Shown here one piece after another: positions 43,625 to 51,676 of a DNA stretch of 64,000 bases (position 1 is the stretch's first letter; each line of letters begins with the position of its first letter). Location: the NCBI GenBank assembly GCA_910578395.1, contig CAJTPZ010000004.1, forward strand, positions 62,001 through 126,000. The letters are read 5' to 3'. Source of the DNA: an uncultured Muribaculaceae bacterium. Its GTDB lineage: Bacteria > Bacteroidota > Bacteroidia > Bacteroidales > Muribaculaceae. Under the pieces are notes generated by a model. It made no database searches. It was not told where the DNA came from and saw only the letters and a program-made list of their open reading frames with translations. Both the position numbers and the translations under genes were made by a program.

Positions 43625-45025
43625 TTACTCGGCTACTGAGTCATTTTTTGTAAGCTCTTCGATCACACTGCGCAGTTCGTCCACAGTAACTTCCTTGGCC
43701 TCGACGCTCACGGCATCGCGGATCGAATCGAAGAATTTGACTGTTGCGGCAGTATTTGCAAGATTCTGACGGGTCTTCTTGTCTGCAAGAAGTTTCTTGC
43801 CGTACTCCACGTAGCTCTCTTCCGGAAGATTATTGAGACCATACTGTGCAAACTGACGACGCGCTGCGGCTACAGCGATTTCCATCACATTCTCCTCGGT
43901 AACCTTCACATCGAGTTTGCGGCCCACCTCGTCACGGATAAGCTGCCACTTCACATCAGGCACAACTGCCTTTTCAAAATCCTCTTCGAGCTTCTCGGCT
44001 GTAAGGCCAGGATTTTCAAGAAGCAGATAGCGCTTCAGGAAATCTTCAGGAACCTTCACACCATCGGAATATGTGTCGATAAGATATTTGCGGGCCGACA
44101 GCTGGAACACTTCCTGGCTTGTCGGAGCAAACTGAGCGGCGATCATCTGAGCGACATTCTGACGGTACTGCTCTTCGTTCTCGATTGCTGCCTGAGGGCC
44201 AAAAGCGTTCTTATAGAACTCTTCGCCAAGCTCAGCCGGCTTGATGATTATGATCTCCGACACTGTAAGCTGGAAATCCGACTTGACATTGGCGGCAACT
44301 TCCTTATCGTCAATGTGGAGCATCGATGACATCTCGGTAGCGTTGCCCTCGCATGTAGCCCAAGGATTGAATACAACCTTGTCGCCTACCTTGCAGTGGA
44401 GGAACTTCTCGGCCTGAGCTTTATCCTTGAAGAACATTGGAGCGACAATTCCGTCAATAACCTGGATAGCATCGGCACTTTCTTTCACCGAACCGTCCTC
44501 ATTGAGCTCCATGATAGTTCCCTTGACCAGAGCCTTCTCGTCGGCCTCTTCACCGGGCTCCTGCGAACCGAAACGCTCACGCAGAGCCTTGTCCTGCTCC
44601 TCGATCATCTCGTCAGTAACTTTCACAGTATAGAAAGGCAGTTTCACCTCCTTGTCGAGTTTGACATCGATCTCGGCAGGAAGAGCAAGCTCAAAAGCAA
44701 AAGTATAATCCTTCTGCTCCATTGTGATTGTCTGAGGCTCCGAAGCGGGAAGAGGCTCAGCTATGTATACTATATTATTCTCTCTGATATACTTGTCGAC
44801 CGCTTCGATAACAACGCGGTTGATCACCTCGCTTTTTACCTCTTTACCAAAGCGGCGAGTCAGGTGCTCCACACTTACGTGGCCCTTGCGGAAGCCCGGA
44901 ATGGTCTGGGTGGCACCGATTTTTTTAAGCTCGGCCTTCACCTTGGCGGCATAGTCATTTTCCTCGACTGCCACGGTGATTTTGGCGGTCAGTCCATCGG
45001 GATTTTTCTCGTAGCTAACGTTCAT
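43625..45025 (-). CDS. tig: Trigger factor
   Basis: Ribosome-bound chaperone with peptidyl-prolyl isomerase activity. The product has 466 residues. The N-terminal ribosome-binding signature is TIPGFRKGHVSVEHL near residue 40. The central PPIase-like region (about 155-240) is divergent (VKGTIMELNEDG), as is usual in Bacteroidota. The C-terminal arm is helical (SARKYLIDTYSDGVKVPEDFLKRYL). Single gene with its own promoter and terminator. Confidence 0.93.
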   Translation of the reverse strand: MNVSYEKNPDGLTAKITVAVEENDYAAKVKAELKKIGATQTIPGFRKGHVSVEHLTRRFGKEVKSEVINRVVIEAVDKYIRENNIVYIAEPLPASEPQTITMEQKDYTFAFELALPAEIDVKLDKEVKLPFYTVKVTDEMIEEQDKALRERFGSQEPGEEADEKALVKGTIMELNEDGSVKESADAIQVIDGIVAPMFFKDKAQAEKFLHCKVGDKVVFNPWATCEGNATEMSSMLHIDDKEVAANVKSDFQLTVSEIIIIKPAELGEEFYKNAFGPQAAIENEEQYRQNVAQMIAAQFAPTSQEVFQLSARKYLIDTYSDGVKVPEDFLKRYLLLENPGLTAEKLEEDFEKAVVPDVKWQLIRDEVGRKLDVKVTEENVMEIAVAAARRQFAQYGLNNLPEESYVEYGKKLLADKKTRQNLANTAATVKFFDSIRDAVSVEAKEVTVDELRSVIEELTKNDSVAE

Positions 45026-45109
45026 TTTATTATCTTCGTAGATATATGATTTTCACTTATTGAAAATGAGATTTGCAAGACAGCACGCGGCTTTTCACAA
45101 CTCCGGCTG

Positions 45110-45140
45110 CAAATTTAATCCTTAAATCGTAATTAAACAA
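45110..45140 (-). promoter_or_regulatory. Promoter of tig
   Basis: Minus-strand -7 box TAAATTTG (45117-45110) and -33 element TTG (45140-45138), with 20 nt between them. Leader about 80 nt. Confidence 0.68.
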
Positions 45141-45285
45141 TTTAAGAAAAAATTTCTTTGTATTACAGTCTCTCAAGATTAGAGAGCAACCGACTGAAAT
45201 AAAACATATACCGGTGTAGCTCGGTTCGCCAGATGACACATAACCGAATTATCTTTAACTTTTGTTGCATTTAATTATTAAATAG

Positions 45286-45316
45286 TTTGTATTTCGATTA
45301 ATTATTAATACATTTG
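45286..45316 (+). promoter_or_regulatory. Promoter of the Gfo/Idh/MocA oxidoreductase gene
   Basis: -33 element TTTG (45286-45289) and -7 box TACATTTG (45309-45316) separated by 19 nt. The transcript would start near 45323, giving a 60-nt leader to the preferred ATG at 45383. Confidence 0.68.
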
Positions 45317-45382
45317 GTTCATAAAGTATATACTTAAAGATTAAGTATGTCGTCATTATGTTTCAATAAACCCAATCAATCG

Positions 45383-46732
45383 ATGAAAGAGAATAGCAAA
45401 AAAGAGATCTCACGTCGGGAATTTATCAAACTGTCGGCTCTTGGCCTGGCAAGTCTGACAATTTTGCCGAGCTGGATTGTCAATGGCGTGCGCATAGCGC
45501 CGAGCGACCGTGTAGTCTTAGGTTTTGTCGGTCTCGGCCAGCAGGGGCTGTCCGATTTCCAGAGTTTCGCATCATGCCCCGGAGTTCAAGTTGCAGCATG
45601 TTGTGACGTCGACTCTATAAAACGCGAGCGTTTCCGCCGTCGTGTTGAAGCTTGGCAGAAATCACAAGAAGTTGCCCCTCGATGCGACATGTATGAGTTC
45701 TACGAGGACATGCTCGACCGCAAGGACATCGACGTAATCGAAATCGCCACTCCCGATCACTGGCATGCGCTTGTTGCTATTCATGCCTGCCAGACCGGCA
45801 AGGACGTTTACTGCCAGAAACCGCTTGCCTACACCATTACCGAAGGACTGGCAGTGCAACGTGCGGTTCGCGACAACAACCGCGTATTCCAGATCGGCAG
45901 TCAACAACGCTCAAGCAAGGAATTTCAGGATGCAATCGCACTCGTGCGGTCAGGCAAGATAGGCCACATTGACAGAATCTATGCACGTGTCGGTGATCCT
46001 CCAAAACCACTCGACCTGCCCGAAATGCCGGTTCCGGGCAACCTCAATTTCAACCAGTGGATGGGACCGCTCAACGACCCCAAGATCCATTATCACCCTG
46101 ATCTTTGCCCACCGGTTTCGCTCCAGCCCGAACAAAACGAAAAACTCTGGGGCGCATGGCGCTGGTATCAGGAAACCGGAAACGGCTACACCGCCGACTG
46201 GGGAGCACACATGTTTGACATAGCCCAGGCCGCCATCGGCATGGACGGGTCAGGACCGGTAGAGTTTATCCCCAAAGGCTATAACGGCACTGAATACGCG
46301 ACAATGAAATATGCCAACGGCATTGTCATGACCGAGCAGCCCTACCGCGAAGACAATCCCGGCGCGCAGGGCATCAAATTCATAGGCGACAAAGGATGGC
46401 TCAAAGTCGCACGCGGATACATCGAATGCTCCGATCCGGCGCTTTTGCCCAAAGAAGAAAAGAAAGTCGGCAAAGGAGAATACGAAATAAGTTCGCCCCA
46501 TATGCAGAACTTCATCGACTGCGTGCGTTCACGTCAGAACCCGATCGCGCCTGTTGAAGTCGGTTGCAGCACCAACACCCTCTGTTGCCTGCAGAACATA
46601 GCACGCGAGCTCGGACGCCCAGTTCACTGGGATCCAGCCACACTCAGCTTTAACGGTGACAAAGAGGCTGAAAACCATCGTCTCTACTGGTATGAGTACC
46701 GCAACCCACACAAATTGCCCTACTTTTCCTGA
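45383..46732 (+). CDS. Gfo/Idh/MocA-family oxidoreductase with Tat-type signal
   Basis: NAD(P)-dependent oxidoreductase-like protein, probably exported. I choose the ATG at 45383 (449 residues), which places the twin-arginine motif SRREFIKLSALGLASL at residues 10-25 in normal signal-peptide geometry; an in-frame ATG at 45347 adds 12 residues. After the leader comes the nucleotide fold VLGFVGLGQQGLSDF, ATPDHWHALVAIHACQTGKDVYCQKPLAY with the family EKP motif as QKP, and IGSQQRSSKEFQDAI. The C-terminal Bacteroidota-type domain contains WRWYQETGNGYTADWGAHMFD. Substrate unknown; such proteins usually act on sugars or glycosides. Single gene. Confidence 0.9.
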   Translation: MKENSKKEISRREFIKLSALGLASLTILPSWIVNGVRIAPSDRVVLGFVGLGQQGLSDFQSFASCPGVQVAACCDVDSIKRERFRRRVEAWQKSQEVAPRCDMYEFYEDMLDRKDIDVIEIATPDHWHALVAIHACQTGKDVYCQKPLAYTITEGLAVQRAVRDNNRVFQIGSQQRSSKEFQDAIALVRSGKIGHIDRIYARVGDPPKPLDLPEMPVPGNLNFNQWMGPLNDPKIHYHPDLCPPVSLQPEQNEKLWGAWRWYQETGNGYTADWGAHMFDIAQAAIGMDGSGPVEFIPKGYNGTEYATMKYANGIVMTEQPYREDNPGAQGIKFIGDKGWLKVARGYIECSDPALLPKEEKKVGKGEYEISSPHMQNFIDCVRSRQNPIAPVEVGCSTNTLCCLQNIARELGRPVHWDPATLSFNGDKEAENHRLYWYEYRNPHKLPYFS

Positions 46733-46790
46733 TCCGGCAGGTTACAGCAAAAAACACTCCTACCACAATTACTGGTGAAATATCAATTTT

Positions 46791-46818
46791 ACAGTGGCGT
46801 GCTAAAGTGCGCCACTGT
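46791..46818 (+). terminator. Terminator of the oxidoreductase gene
   Basis: ACAGTGGCG pairs with CGCCACTGT around TGCTAAAGTG, followed by TTTTATTC. It lies about 58 nt after the stop codon. Confidence 0.82.
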
Positions 46819-46926
46819 TTTATTCTCAGTATTTAAAATTACATCATATCTCGACATTGGATTTCGTTAATCACCATTCACCAAAAGATCTTTGATTTTA
46901 TTTTTCATATTCAAAATGCAAATAAA

Positions 46927-46958
46927 TTTGGTTTATTGACACTGTTTCAGTAATTTTG
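46927..46958 (+). promoter_or_regulatory. Promoter of rplU-rpmA
   Basis: -33 element TTTG (46927-46930) and -7 box TAATTTTG (46951-46958) separated by 20 nt. Transcription from about 46965 gives a leader of roughly 107 nt to the rplU ATG, long for this genome. Confidence 0.72.
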
Positions 46959-46989
46959 CACCGATTTTCCGCTCCAGGCATGGAAAGAA

Positions 46990-47030
46990 GTCTTGACTGC
47001 CCCATACCAATGGGCATATTATCGTCAGAC
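46990..47030 (+). promoter_or_regulatory. Structured leader RNA upstream of rplU
   Basis: Two stacked stems are visible: outer GTCTTGAC (46990-46997) with GTCAGAC (47024-47030), and inner TGCCC-C-AT (46998-47005) with ATGGGCA (47010-47016). There is no T run after it, so it is not a terminator. Ribosomal protein leaders, including L21 leaders in other phyla, often bind the protein for feedback control; that role here is inference only. Confidence 0.5.
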
Positions 47031-47071
47031 TCGCCTCGGTCGGGCTTACCTTAAAAGGTTTTATTTCACCA

Positions 47072-47395
47072 ATGTACGTTATCGTAGAAATCCAGGGCCA
47101 ACAGTTCAAGGCTGAGGCCGGACGTTTCCTCTATGTCCACTATCTGGGCGAGGAAAGCAAGCAGGGCGACGCAGTTGAATTTGACCGCGTGCTGCTTATC
47201 GACAACGACGGAGCAGTCACCGTAGGCGCTCCCACCGTTGCAGGTGCAAAAGTTGTATGTGAAGTGGCTGAGCCCCTTGTAAAAGGCGACAAAGTTATCG
47301 TCTTCAAGAAGAAGCGTCGCAAAGGCTATCGCCGTAAAAACGGTCACCGCCAGTATTTCACAAAGATCACAATCAAAGACATCGTTACCGCTTAA
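47072..47395 (+). CDS. rplU: 50S ribosomal protein L21
   Basis: Large-subunit ribosomal protein of 107 residues binding 23S rRNA. It begins MYVIVEIQGQQFKAEAGRFL, the L21 signature with the usual KVE pattern replaced by KAEAG, and ends with the KKKRRKGYRRKNGHRQYFT motif typical of L21. It is 15 nt upstream of rpmA and forms the conserved rplU-rpmA operon. Confidence 0.97.
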   Translation: MYVIVEIQGQQFKAEAGRFLYVHYLGEESKQGDAVEFDRVLLIDNDGAVTVGAPTVAGAKVVCEVAEPLVKGDKVIVFKKKRRKGYRRKNGHRQYFTKITIKDIVTA

Positions 47396-47410
47396 CCCCA
47401 TCAAAACGAA

Positions 47411-47683
47411 ATGGCACACAAAAAAGGCGTCGGCAGTTCAAAGAACGGCCGCGAGTCAGAAAGCAAACGACTCGGCATCAAGAAGTTTGGCGGTCAGGTT
47501 GTAAAGGCCGGCAACATCATCAAGCGTCAGCGTGGCACCGCACACCATCCCGGTCGCAACATGGGCATGGGCAAGGACCACACTCTCTATGCTCTTATCG
47601 ACGGTACAGTTTCGTTCACAACGGGCAAGAACGGACGCAAGTTCATCAACATCGTTCCTTTTGTGACAACCGCCGAGGCATAA
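47411..47683 (+). CDS. rpmA: 50S ribosomal protein L27
   Basis: Large-subunit protein near the peptidyl-transferase centre. The 90 residues begin MAHKKGVGSSKNGRESESKR, the L27 N terminus; no cleavable leader of the Firmicutes type is present. It has KFGGQVVKAGNIIKRQRGT and HPGRNMGMGKDHTLYALIDG, the family signature. Last gene of rplU-rpmA, followed by a terminator. Confidence 0.98.
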   Translation: MAHKKGVGSSKNGRESESKRLGIKKFGGQVVKAGNIIKRQRGTAHHPGRNMGMGKDHTLYALIDGTVSFTTGKNGRKFINIVPFVTTAEA

Positions 47684-47718
47684 GCCCGAACGGACACAAC
47701 AGAAACAAAAAAACATCT

Positions 47719-47752
47719 AAAAAGCAGGAGCAATATTGCCCCTGCTTTTTTT
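47719..47752 (+). terminator. Bidirectional terminator between rpmA and engB
   Basis: AAAAGCAGG and CCTGCTTTT form the stem with inner pairing of AGCAATATTGCC, followed by a T run. It serves both rpmA and the convergent engB, with A/T runs on both sides. Confidence 0.85.
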
Positions 47753-47767
47753 CTTTATGCAACGTAT

Positions 47768-48391
47768 TCAACCCTCAATATCATCCTTCCCTAAAGGAAG
47801 CATATTCATTTCCTCAATGTAATCCAGAATTTCCGATTTTCCACGTCCGTCTACACTCGATGTACGGAAAACCGGAGGCAGTTCCTCCCATTGCTCACGC
47901 AATGCATCAAGGTATACCTCCACAGTTTTTTTTGCAGCAAGCGACGAAAGTTTATCAAGTTTAGTAAAAACGATACTGAACGGCACCCCATTCTCTCCGA
48001 GCCATTGCATGAACTCCAGGTCATTTTTCTGCGGCTTGTGACGGCCGTCGATAAGCAGAAACAGGTTGGTCATCTGCTCCCGACCGAGTATATATCCCCT
48101 TATCATCTTTTCAAAAGCCACTCGGTCATTTTTACTGCGCTCAGCATAACCATAACCGGGAAGATCAACCAGATACCAGTTGTCATTGACAAGAAAATAA
48201 TTTATCTGCGCTGTCTTGCCGGGCTTTGATGACGTTTTTGCAAGATCCTTGCGTCCGGTGAGCATATTGATAAGCGAAGACTTGCCGACATTGCTTCTTC
48301 CTATAAAGGCATATTCATGACGGTCGGTCCCCTCAGGACATTTTTTTAAATCGGGGCTTGAAGTAATGAACTGTGCGGTATTTACTATCAT
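47768..48391 (-). CDS. engB: Ribosome biogenesis GTPase EngB/YsxC
   Basis: Small GTPase that assists assembly of the large ribosomal subunit. The product has 207 residues. G motifs in order: G1 GRSNVGKSSLINM, G2 KPGKTAQINYF, G3 DLPGYGYAERS, G4 TKLDKLS and G5 SSVDGRGKSEI. The short C terminus is acidic. It is a single gene, convergent with rplU-rpmA, a pairing that is only positional. Confidence 0.97.
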   Translation of the reverse strand: MIVNTAQFITSSPDLKKCPEGTDRHEYAFIGRSNVGKSSLINMLTGRKDLAKTSSKPGKTAQINYFLVNDNWYLVDLPGYGYAERSKNDRVAFEKMIRGYILGREQMTNLFLLIDGRHKPQKNDLEFMQWLGENGVPFSIVFTKLDKLSSLAAKKTVEVYLDALREQWEELPPVFRTSSVDGRGKSEILDYIEEMNMLPLGKDDIEG

Positions 48392-48432
48392 AGTTGTCGC
48401 TTTATAATTTTCAGATTAACAAACACTGACGG

Positions 48433-48440
48433 CAAAAGTA
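48433..48440 (-). promoter_or_regulatory. Candidate -7 box for engB
   Basis: Minus-strand TACTTTTG matches TAnnTTTG, 41 nt upstream of the engB start at 48391. No -33 element at normal spacing. Confidence 0.42.
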
Positions 48441-48508
48441 CAACGGATATACCGAATACCTTTGCCGCCCGATTATATCAACAATTCTTTTTCAGTTGTG
48501 AGGCTTCT

Positions 48509-49753
48509 TCAGGATAACTTATGTATTACAAGGCCTGATCGTAGCTTCGGTTCAAACCAGGTTGTTTTAGGCGGCATGATATTACCTGTGTCGGCAATTG
48601 TCATCAGTTGGTCCATCGTTACGGGATAAAGGGCAAGCGCAACAGTCATTTCCCCACTGTCTACCCGACGTTTAAGCTCGCCAAGCCCTCTTATGCCACC
48701 TACAAAATCAATGCGCTTGTCACTTCGCAAATCGGTTATACCCAGTATGTCGCGCAATATAAGGTCACTCGACACTGTCACGTCAAGCACCCCGATAGGA
48801 TCCTTGTCGTCATAGGTGCCGGACTTGGCTGTGAGCGAGTACCATATGCCGCCGAGATACAGCGAAAAGTTGTGCAACGCATTGGGCCGGTACTCTTCCG
48901 TTCCCATCTCCTCAACATCAAAATTATCACTGAGACGTTGCAGAAAATCCTCAGAAGACAAGCCATTAAGATCACGCACAACACGATTATAGTCGATGAT
49001 TTTAAGGTGTGAGGCCGGGAATGCCACTGCAAGAAAATAATTATACTCCTCGTCGCCACAATGGGCGGAGTTGTTCATTGCCTTCTCATGACCGACCAAC
49101 GCGGCTGCAGCCGTGCGGTGATGGCCGTCGGCGATATAGAGCGCCGGCATTTTCTCAAACTCACGGGTGACAACAGATATAAGTTCACAATCGTCGATCA
49201 CCCAGAAATGATGACCGAAACCGTCGGGTGCAACAAAATCATATTCAGGCTCCGATGCCGTCACCTTATCGATTACCCGCTGCAGTTCCTCATTGTCGGG
49301 AAACGCAAAAAACACAGGCTCGATATTAGCATCATTGACACGCACATGCTTCATGCGGTCCTCCTCCTTGTCACGGCGTGTAAGCTCATGCTTCTTTATG
49401 CGCTCCTCCATGTAGTCGGCCACATTTGCTGCTATGACGATACCATATTGTGTGCGGCCTTCCATTGTCTGGGCATAGATGTAGTAATGTTCCTTATCAT
49501 CCTGCACCAGCCACCCGTTGTCCTGAAAAGCCTGAAAGTTCTGAGCAGCCTTCACATAGACTTTAGGATCATGTTCATCAGTACCCGGCTCGAAATCAAT
49601 CTCCGGCTTGATGATATGGTACAGCGACTTGGGATTTCCTTCGGCCTCTTTACGGGCTTCTTCCGAGTTCAGCACGTCATAGGGGCGCGATGCCACCTCT
49701 GTCACCATCCCCTTGGGAGGGCGTACACCTTTGAAGGGTTTTACTTTAGCCAT
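48509..49753 (-). CDS. DUF1015-family protein
   Basis: Conserved cytoplasmic protein of 414 residues with no signal peptide or membrane segment. It begins VKPFKGVRPPKGMVTEVASRPYDVL, the DUF1015 N-terminal pattern, and has ALYIADGHHRTAAAALVGHE, a His-rich motif suggesting metal binding or hydrolysis, and DLRSDKRIDFVGGIRGLGEL near the C terminus. In other Bacteroidales this gene often lies near serC/serA, but neither is here. Biochemical function unknown. Confidence 0.9.
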   Translation of the reverse strand: MAKVKPFKGVRPPKGMVTEVASRPYDVLNSEEARKEAEGNPKSLYHIIKPEIDFEPGTDEHDPKVYVKAAQNFQAFQDNGWLVQDDKEHYYIYAQTMEGRTQYGIVIAANVADYMEERIKKHELTRRDKEEDRMKHVRVNDANIEPVFFAFPDNEELQRVIDKVTASEPEYDFVAPDGFGHHFWVIDDCELISVVTREFEKMPALYIADGHHRTAAAALVGHEKAMNNSAHCGDEEYNYFLAVAFPASHLKIIDYNRVVRDLNGLSSEDFLQRLSDNFDVEEMGTEEYRPNALHNFSLYLGGIWYSLTAKSGTYDDKDPIGVLDVTVSSDLILRDILGITDLRSDKRIDFVGGIRGLGELKRRVDSGEMTVALALYPVTMDQLMTIADTGNIMPPKTTWFEPKLRSGLVIHKLS

Positions 49754-49874
49754 GGTGAAGTTATTTTGAAAAGAAAATATGTTTTATGATTTTAAGGTAT
49801 TGGTAGCGCTGGTCGCCGACGCATTCAAGGCTACATGCCCCGATAAAGCCACATTGACATCTGTCTTGGCAGCG

Positions 49875-49901
49875 CGGGTACGCACTTGATGTGCGTACCC
49901 G
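49875..49901 (-). terminator. Hairpin after purA
   Basis: CGGGTACGCAC pairs with GTGCGTACCCG around TTGAT, a perfect 11-bp stem 7 nt beyond the purA stop codon. No T run follows on the minus strand, so it may be a 3'-end stabiliser and not an intrinsic terminator. Confidence 0.6.
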
Positions 49902-49907
49902 TTCTGT

Positions 49908-51182
49908 TTATGCCAGCTCAATCGTCTGACAACGGTCAGGGCCTACAGATACGATTACTACAGGCACGCCGAGCTGTTTCTCGATAAAAGCTACATAATC
50001 CATAAACGTCTTAGGAAGATCCGACAGGCAGGTCGCCTTAGTGAGATCAGTCTTCCAGCCGGGAAGAGTAGTATATACAGGTTTGACCCTCTCCGGATCG
50101 TCAATACTGTATGGGAAGCGATCGGTAACCTTACCGTCGATCTCATATTCAGTACAGGCCTTTATTTCATCAAATCCGTCGAGAACATCGCTCTTCATCA
50201 TTATGAGTTTTGTGACACCGTTTATCATAACGGCATAACGCAAAGCCACAAGGTCTATCCATCCGCAACGGCGCTCACGGCCTGTAACCGCTCCATACTC
50301 ATGGCCTATGTCACGCATCCGCTGACCTGTCTCATCAAAAAGTTCGGTAGGAAACGGACCGGCTCCGACCCTGGTGCAATATGCCTTGAATATACCATAG
50401 ACATCACCTATCTTATTGGGAGCCACGCCAAGACCGGTGCAGGCACCTGCGGCAATGGTATTGGAAGAAGTCACAAACGGATAGCTGCCGAAATCCACAT
50501 CGAGCATTGTGCCCTGAGCTCCCTCGCACAAGACTTTCTTCCCCGACTGGATAAGATCGTTGACAAGAAACTCACTGTCGACAATTTCATACGTCTGAAG
50601 ATATTTCACGGCATCAAGCCATTCCTGCTCAAGAGCGGGAAGCGACGACGTATCCCAGCCCATGGATTGCAGCTGGGCGAGATGACGGTCACGTGCGGCG
50701 GCATACTTCTCTTCGAAATTCTCAAGAGTATCACCCAGACGCAATCCGTTACGGCTCGTTTTGTCGGTATATGTAGGACCTATGCCTTTTCCCGTCGTAC
50801 CGATTTTGCTCTTTCCCTTGGCATTTTCATTAGCCGCATCAAGCAGGCGGTGAGTCGGCATAATAAGGTGAGCCTTACGCGACAGGCGCAGCACTTTGCG
50901 CAGATCGGTTCCGCTCTTGGCAAGCTCCTCGGCCTCGTTTCTGAAAAGCACAGGATCGAGCACAACTCCATTGCCTATTATATTGATCTGTCCATGCTGG
51001 AACACACCGGAAGGTATAGACCGCAGCACGTACTTTTTTCCGTCGAACTCAAGTGTGTGTCCTGCGTTGGGGCCACCCTGAAAACGGGCAACGGCATCAT
51101 AGCGGGGCGTAAGCACATCCACTACTTTTCCTTTACCCTCGTCTCCCCATTGCAAGCCGAGCAGAATGTCGATTTTCATCAT
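49908..51182 (-). CDS. purA: Adenylosuccinate synthetase PurA
   Basis: GTP-dependent enzyme of AMP synthesis, making adenylosuccinate from IMP and aspartate. The product has 424 residues. N-terminal DILLGLQWGDEGKGKVVDVL is the P-loop/catalytic Asp signature; QGGPNAGHTLEF, GTTGKGIGPTYTDK and CEGAQGTMLDVDFGSYPFVT follow, and the C-terminal IVSVGPDRCQTIEL. The start is ATGATG overlapping the end of the Fur-like gene (ATGATGA), so translation is coupled. Last gene of the patatin-amylase-prs-fur-purA unit. Confidence 0.97.
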   Translation of the reverse strand: MMKIDILLGLQWGDEGKGKVVDVLTPRYDAVARFQGGPNAGHTLEFDGKKYVLRSIPSGVFQHGQINIIGNGVVLDPVLFRNEAEELAKSGTDLRKVLRLSRKAHLIMPTHRLLDAANENAKGKSKIGTTGKGIGPTYTDKTSRNGLRLGDTLENFEEKYAAARDRHLAQLQSMGWDTSSLPALEQEWLDAVKYLQTYEIVDSEFLVNDLIQSGKKVLCEGAQGTMLDVDFGSYPFVTSSNTIAAGACTGLGVAPNKIGDVYGIFKAYCTRVGAGPFPTELFDETGQRMRDIGHEYGAVTGRERRCGWIDLVALRYAVMINGVTKLIMMKSDVLDGFDEIKACTEYEIDGKVTDRFPYSIDDPERVKPVYTTLPGWKTDLTKATCLSDLPKTFMDYVAFIEKQLGVPVVIVSVGPDRCQTIELA

Positions 51183-51676
51183 TTCTTTTTAGATGTCTGG
51201 AGTTTAGTTTCCAATTTGCGTCTGCATGTCATGCAGAGTCCATAAATATTCACCGAGCATGATGTCGGATGAAAACTTTTGTATCTTTTGGCAAGAAGCG
51301 GTGCTATTACCGCTCTGTCGGTCGAAGGCTTAACACGGCCGCACGACGTGCATTCCATGTAGATCTTCACCTGAAATCCGGCATTGCGACGATCGGATCC
51401 TGCGGTTGCAAGCGCATAGACTCGATGACGGTCCCGACTTCCCGCCGGAGCGACAATGCCGGCCTCCACAAGCAGTCTCACTGTATTGACCACTGTCCCG
51501 CGGGAGATAATCGTTGATGGAGAGATACTCCGGGTTTCAGCATGGATCATATCCACTGTAAAAAGGCCCGGACACTTCTCTATAGCATCAAGCACCACAT
51601 ACCGCTCGGGAGTCGACCTCATCCCTCTCGAGACTATAAACTCACCCAATCGAGCGGCATGTGATTCTATCTTCAT
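51179..51676 (-). CDS. Fur-family transcriptional regulator, atypical metal site
   Basis: Winged-helix regulator of 165 residues. The DNA-binding domain shows RGMRSTPERYVVLDAIEKCP and ISRGTVVNTVRLLVEAGIV, corresponding to the family recognition helix (S-x-x-T-V-Y-R-x-L). The dimer domain keeps two Cys pairs, CTSC and CMTC, which form the structural zinc site of Fur proteins. The HHDHxxC regulatory-metal motif expected before the first Cys pair is replaced by ATAGSDRRNAGFQVKIYMEC-like sequence without His. It lies between prs and purA with no spacing, so control of purine genes is plausible but unproven. Confidence 0.85.
   Translation of the reverse strand: MKIESHAARLGEFIVSRGMRSTPERYVVLDAIEKCPGLFTVDMIHAETRSISPSTIISRGTVVNTVRLLVEAGIVAPAGSRDRHRVYALATAGSDRRNAGFQVKIYMECTSCGRVKPSTDRAVIAPLLAKRYKSFHPTSCSVNIYGLCMTCRRKLETKLQTSKKK

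Larger units (their letters stand above)
45026..45382. other. Divergent intergenic region between tig and the oxidoreductase gene
   Basis: No gene is seen in about 357 bases. It holds the tig promoter (45110-45140, minus) and the oxidoreductase promoter (45286-45316, plus). The middle part 45150-45240 is moderately GC-rich and contains GGTGTAGCTCGGTTCGCC, which recalls tRNA-like words, but no cloverleaf can be drawn. Confidence 0.7.
46733..47071 (+). other. Intergenic region with terminator, promoter and rplU leader
   Basis: No protein gene is seen in these 339 bases. It contains the oxidoreductase terminator (46791-46818), an AT-rich spacer, the rplU promoter (46927-46958) and a structured leader RNA region (46990-47030). 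Confidence 0.8.

Noticed and set aside
45200..45232. Possible tRNA (GTGTAGCTCGGTTCGCC words)
   Set aside because: No acceptor stem, anticodon arm or T arm can be folded around it.
45383..46732. GH109 alpha-N-acetylgalactosaminidase
   Set aside because: The Gfo/Idh/MocA fold and Tat signal are shared with GH109, but I could not identify family-specific residues, so the general oxidoreductase call is kept.
50301..51245. 314-codon reading frame opposite purA
   Set aside because: It is a shadow of purA on the opposite strand without start context or recognisable motifs.
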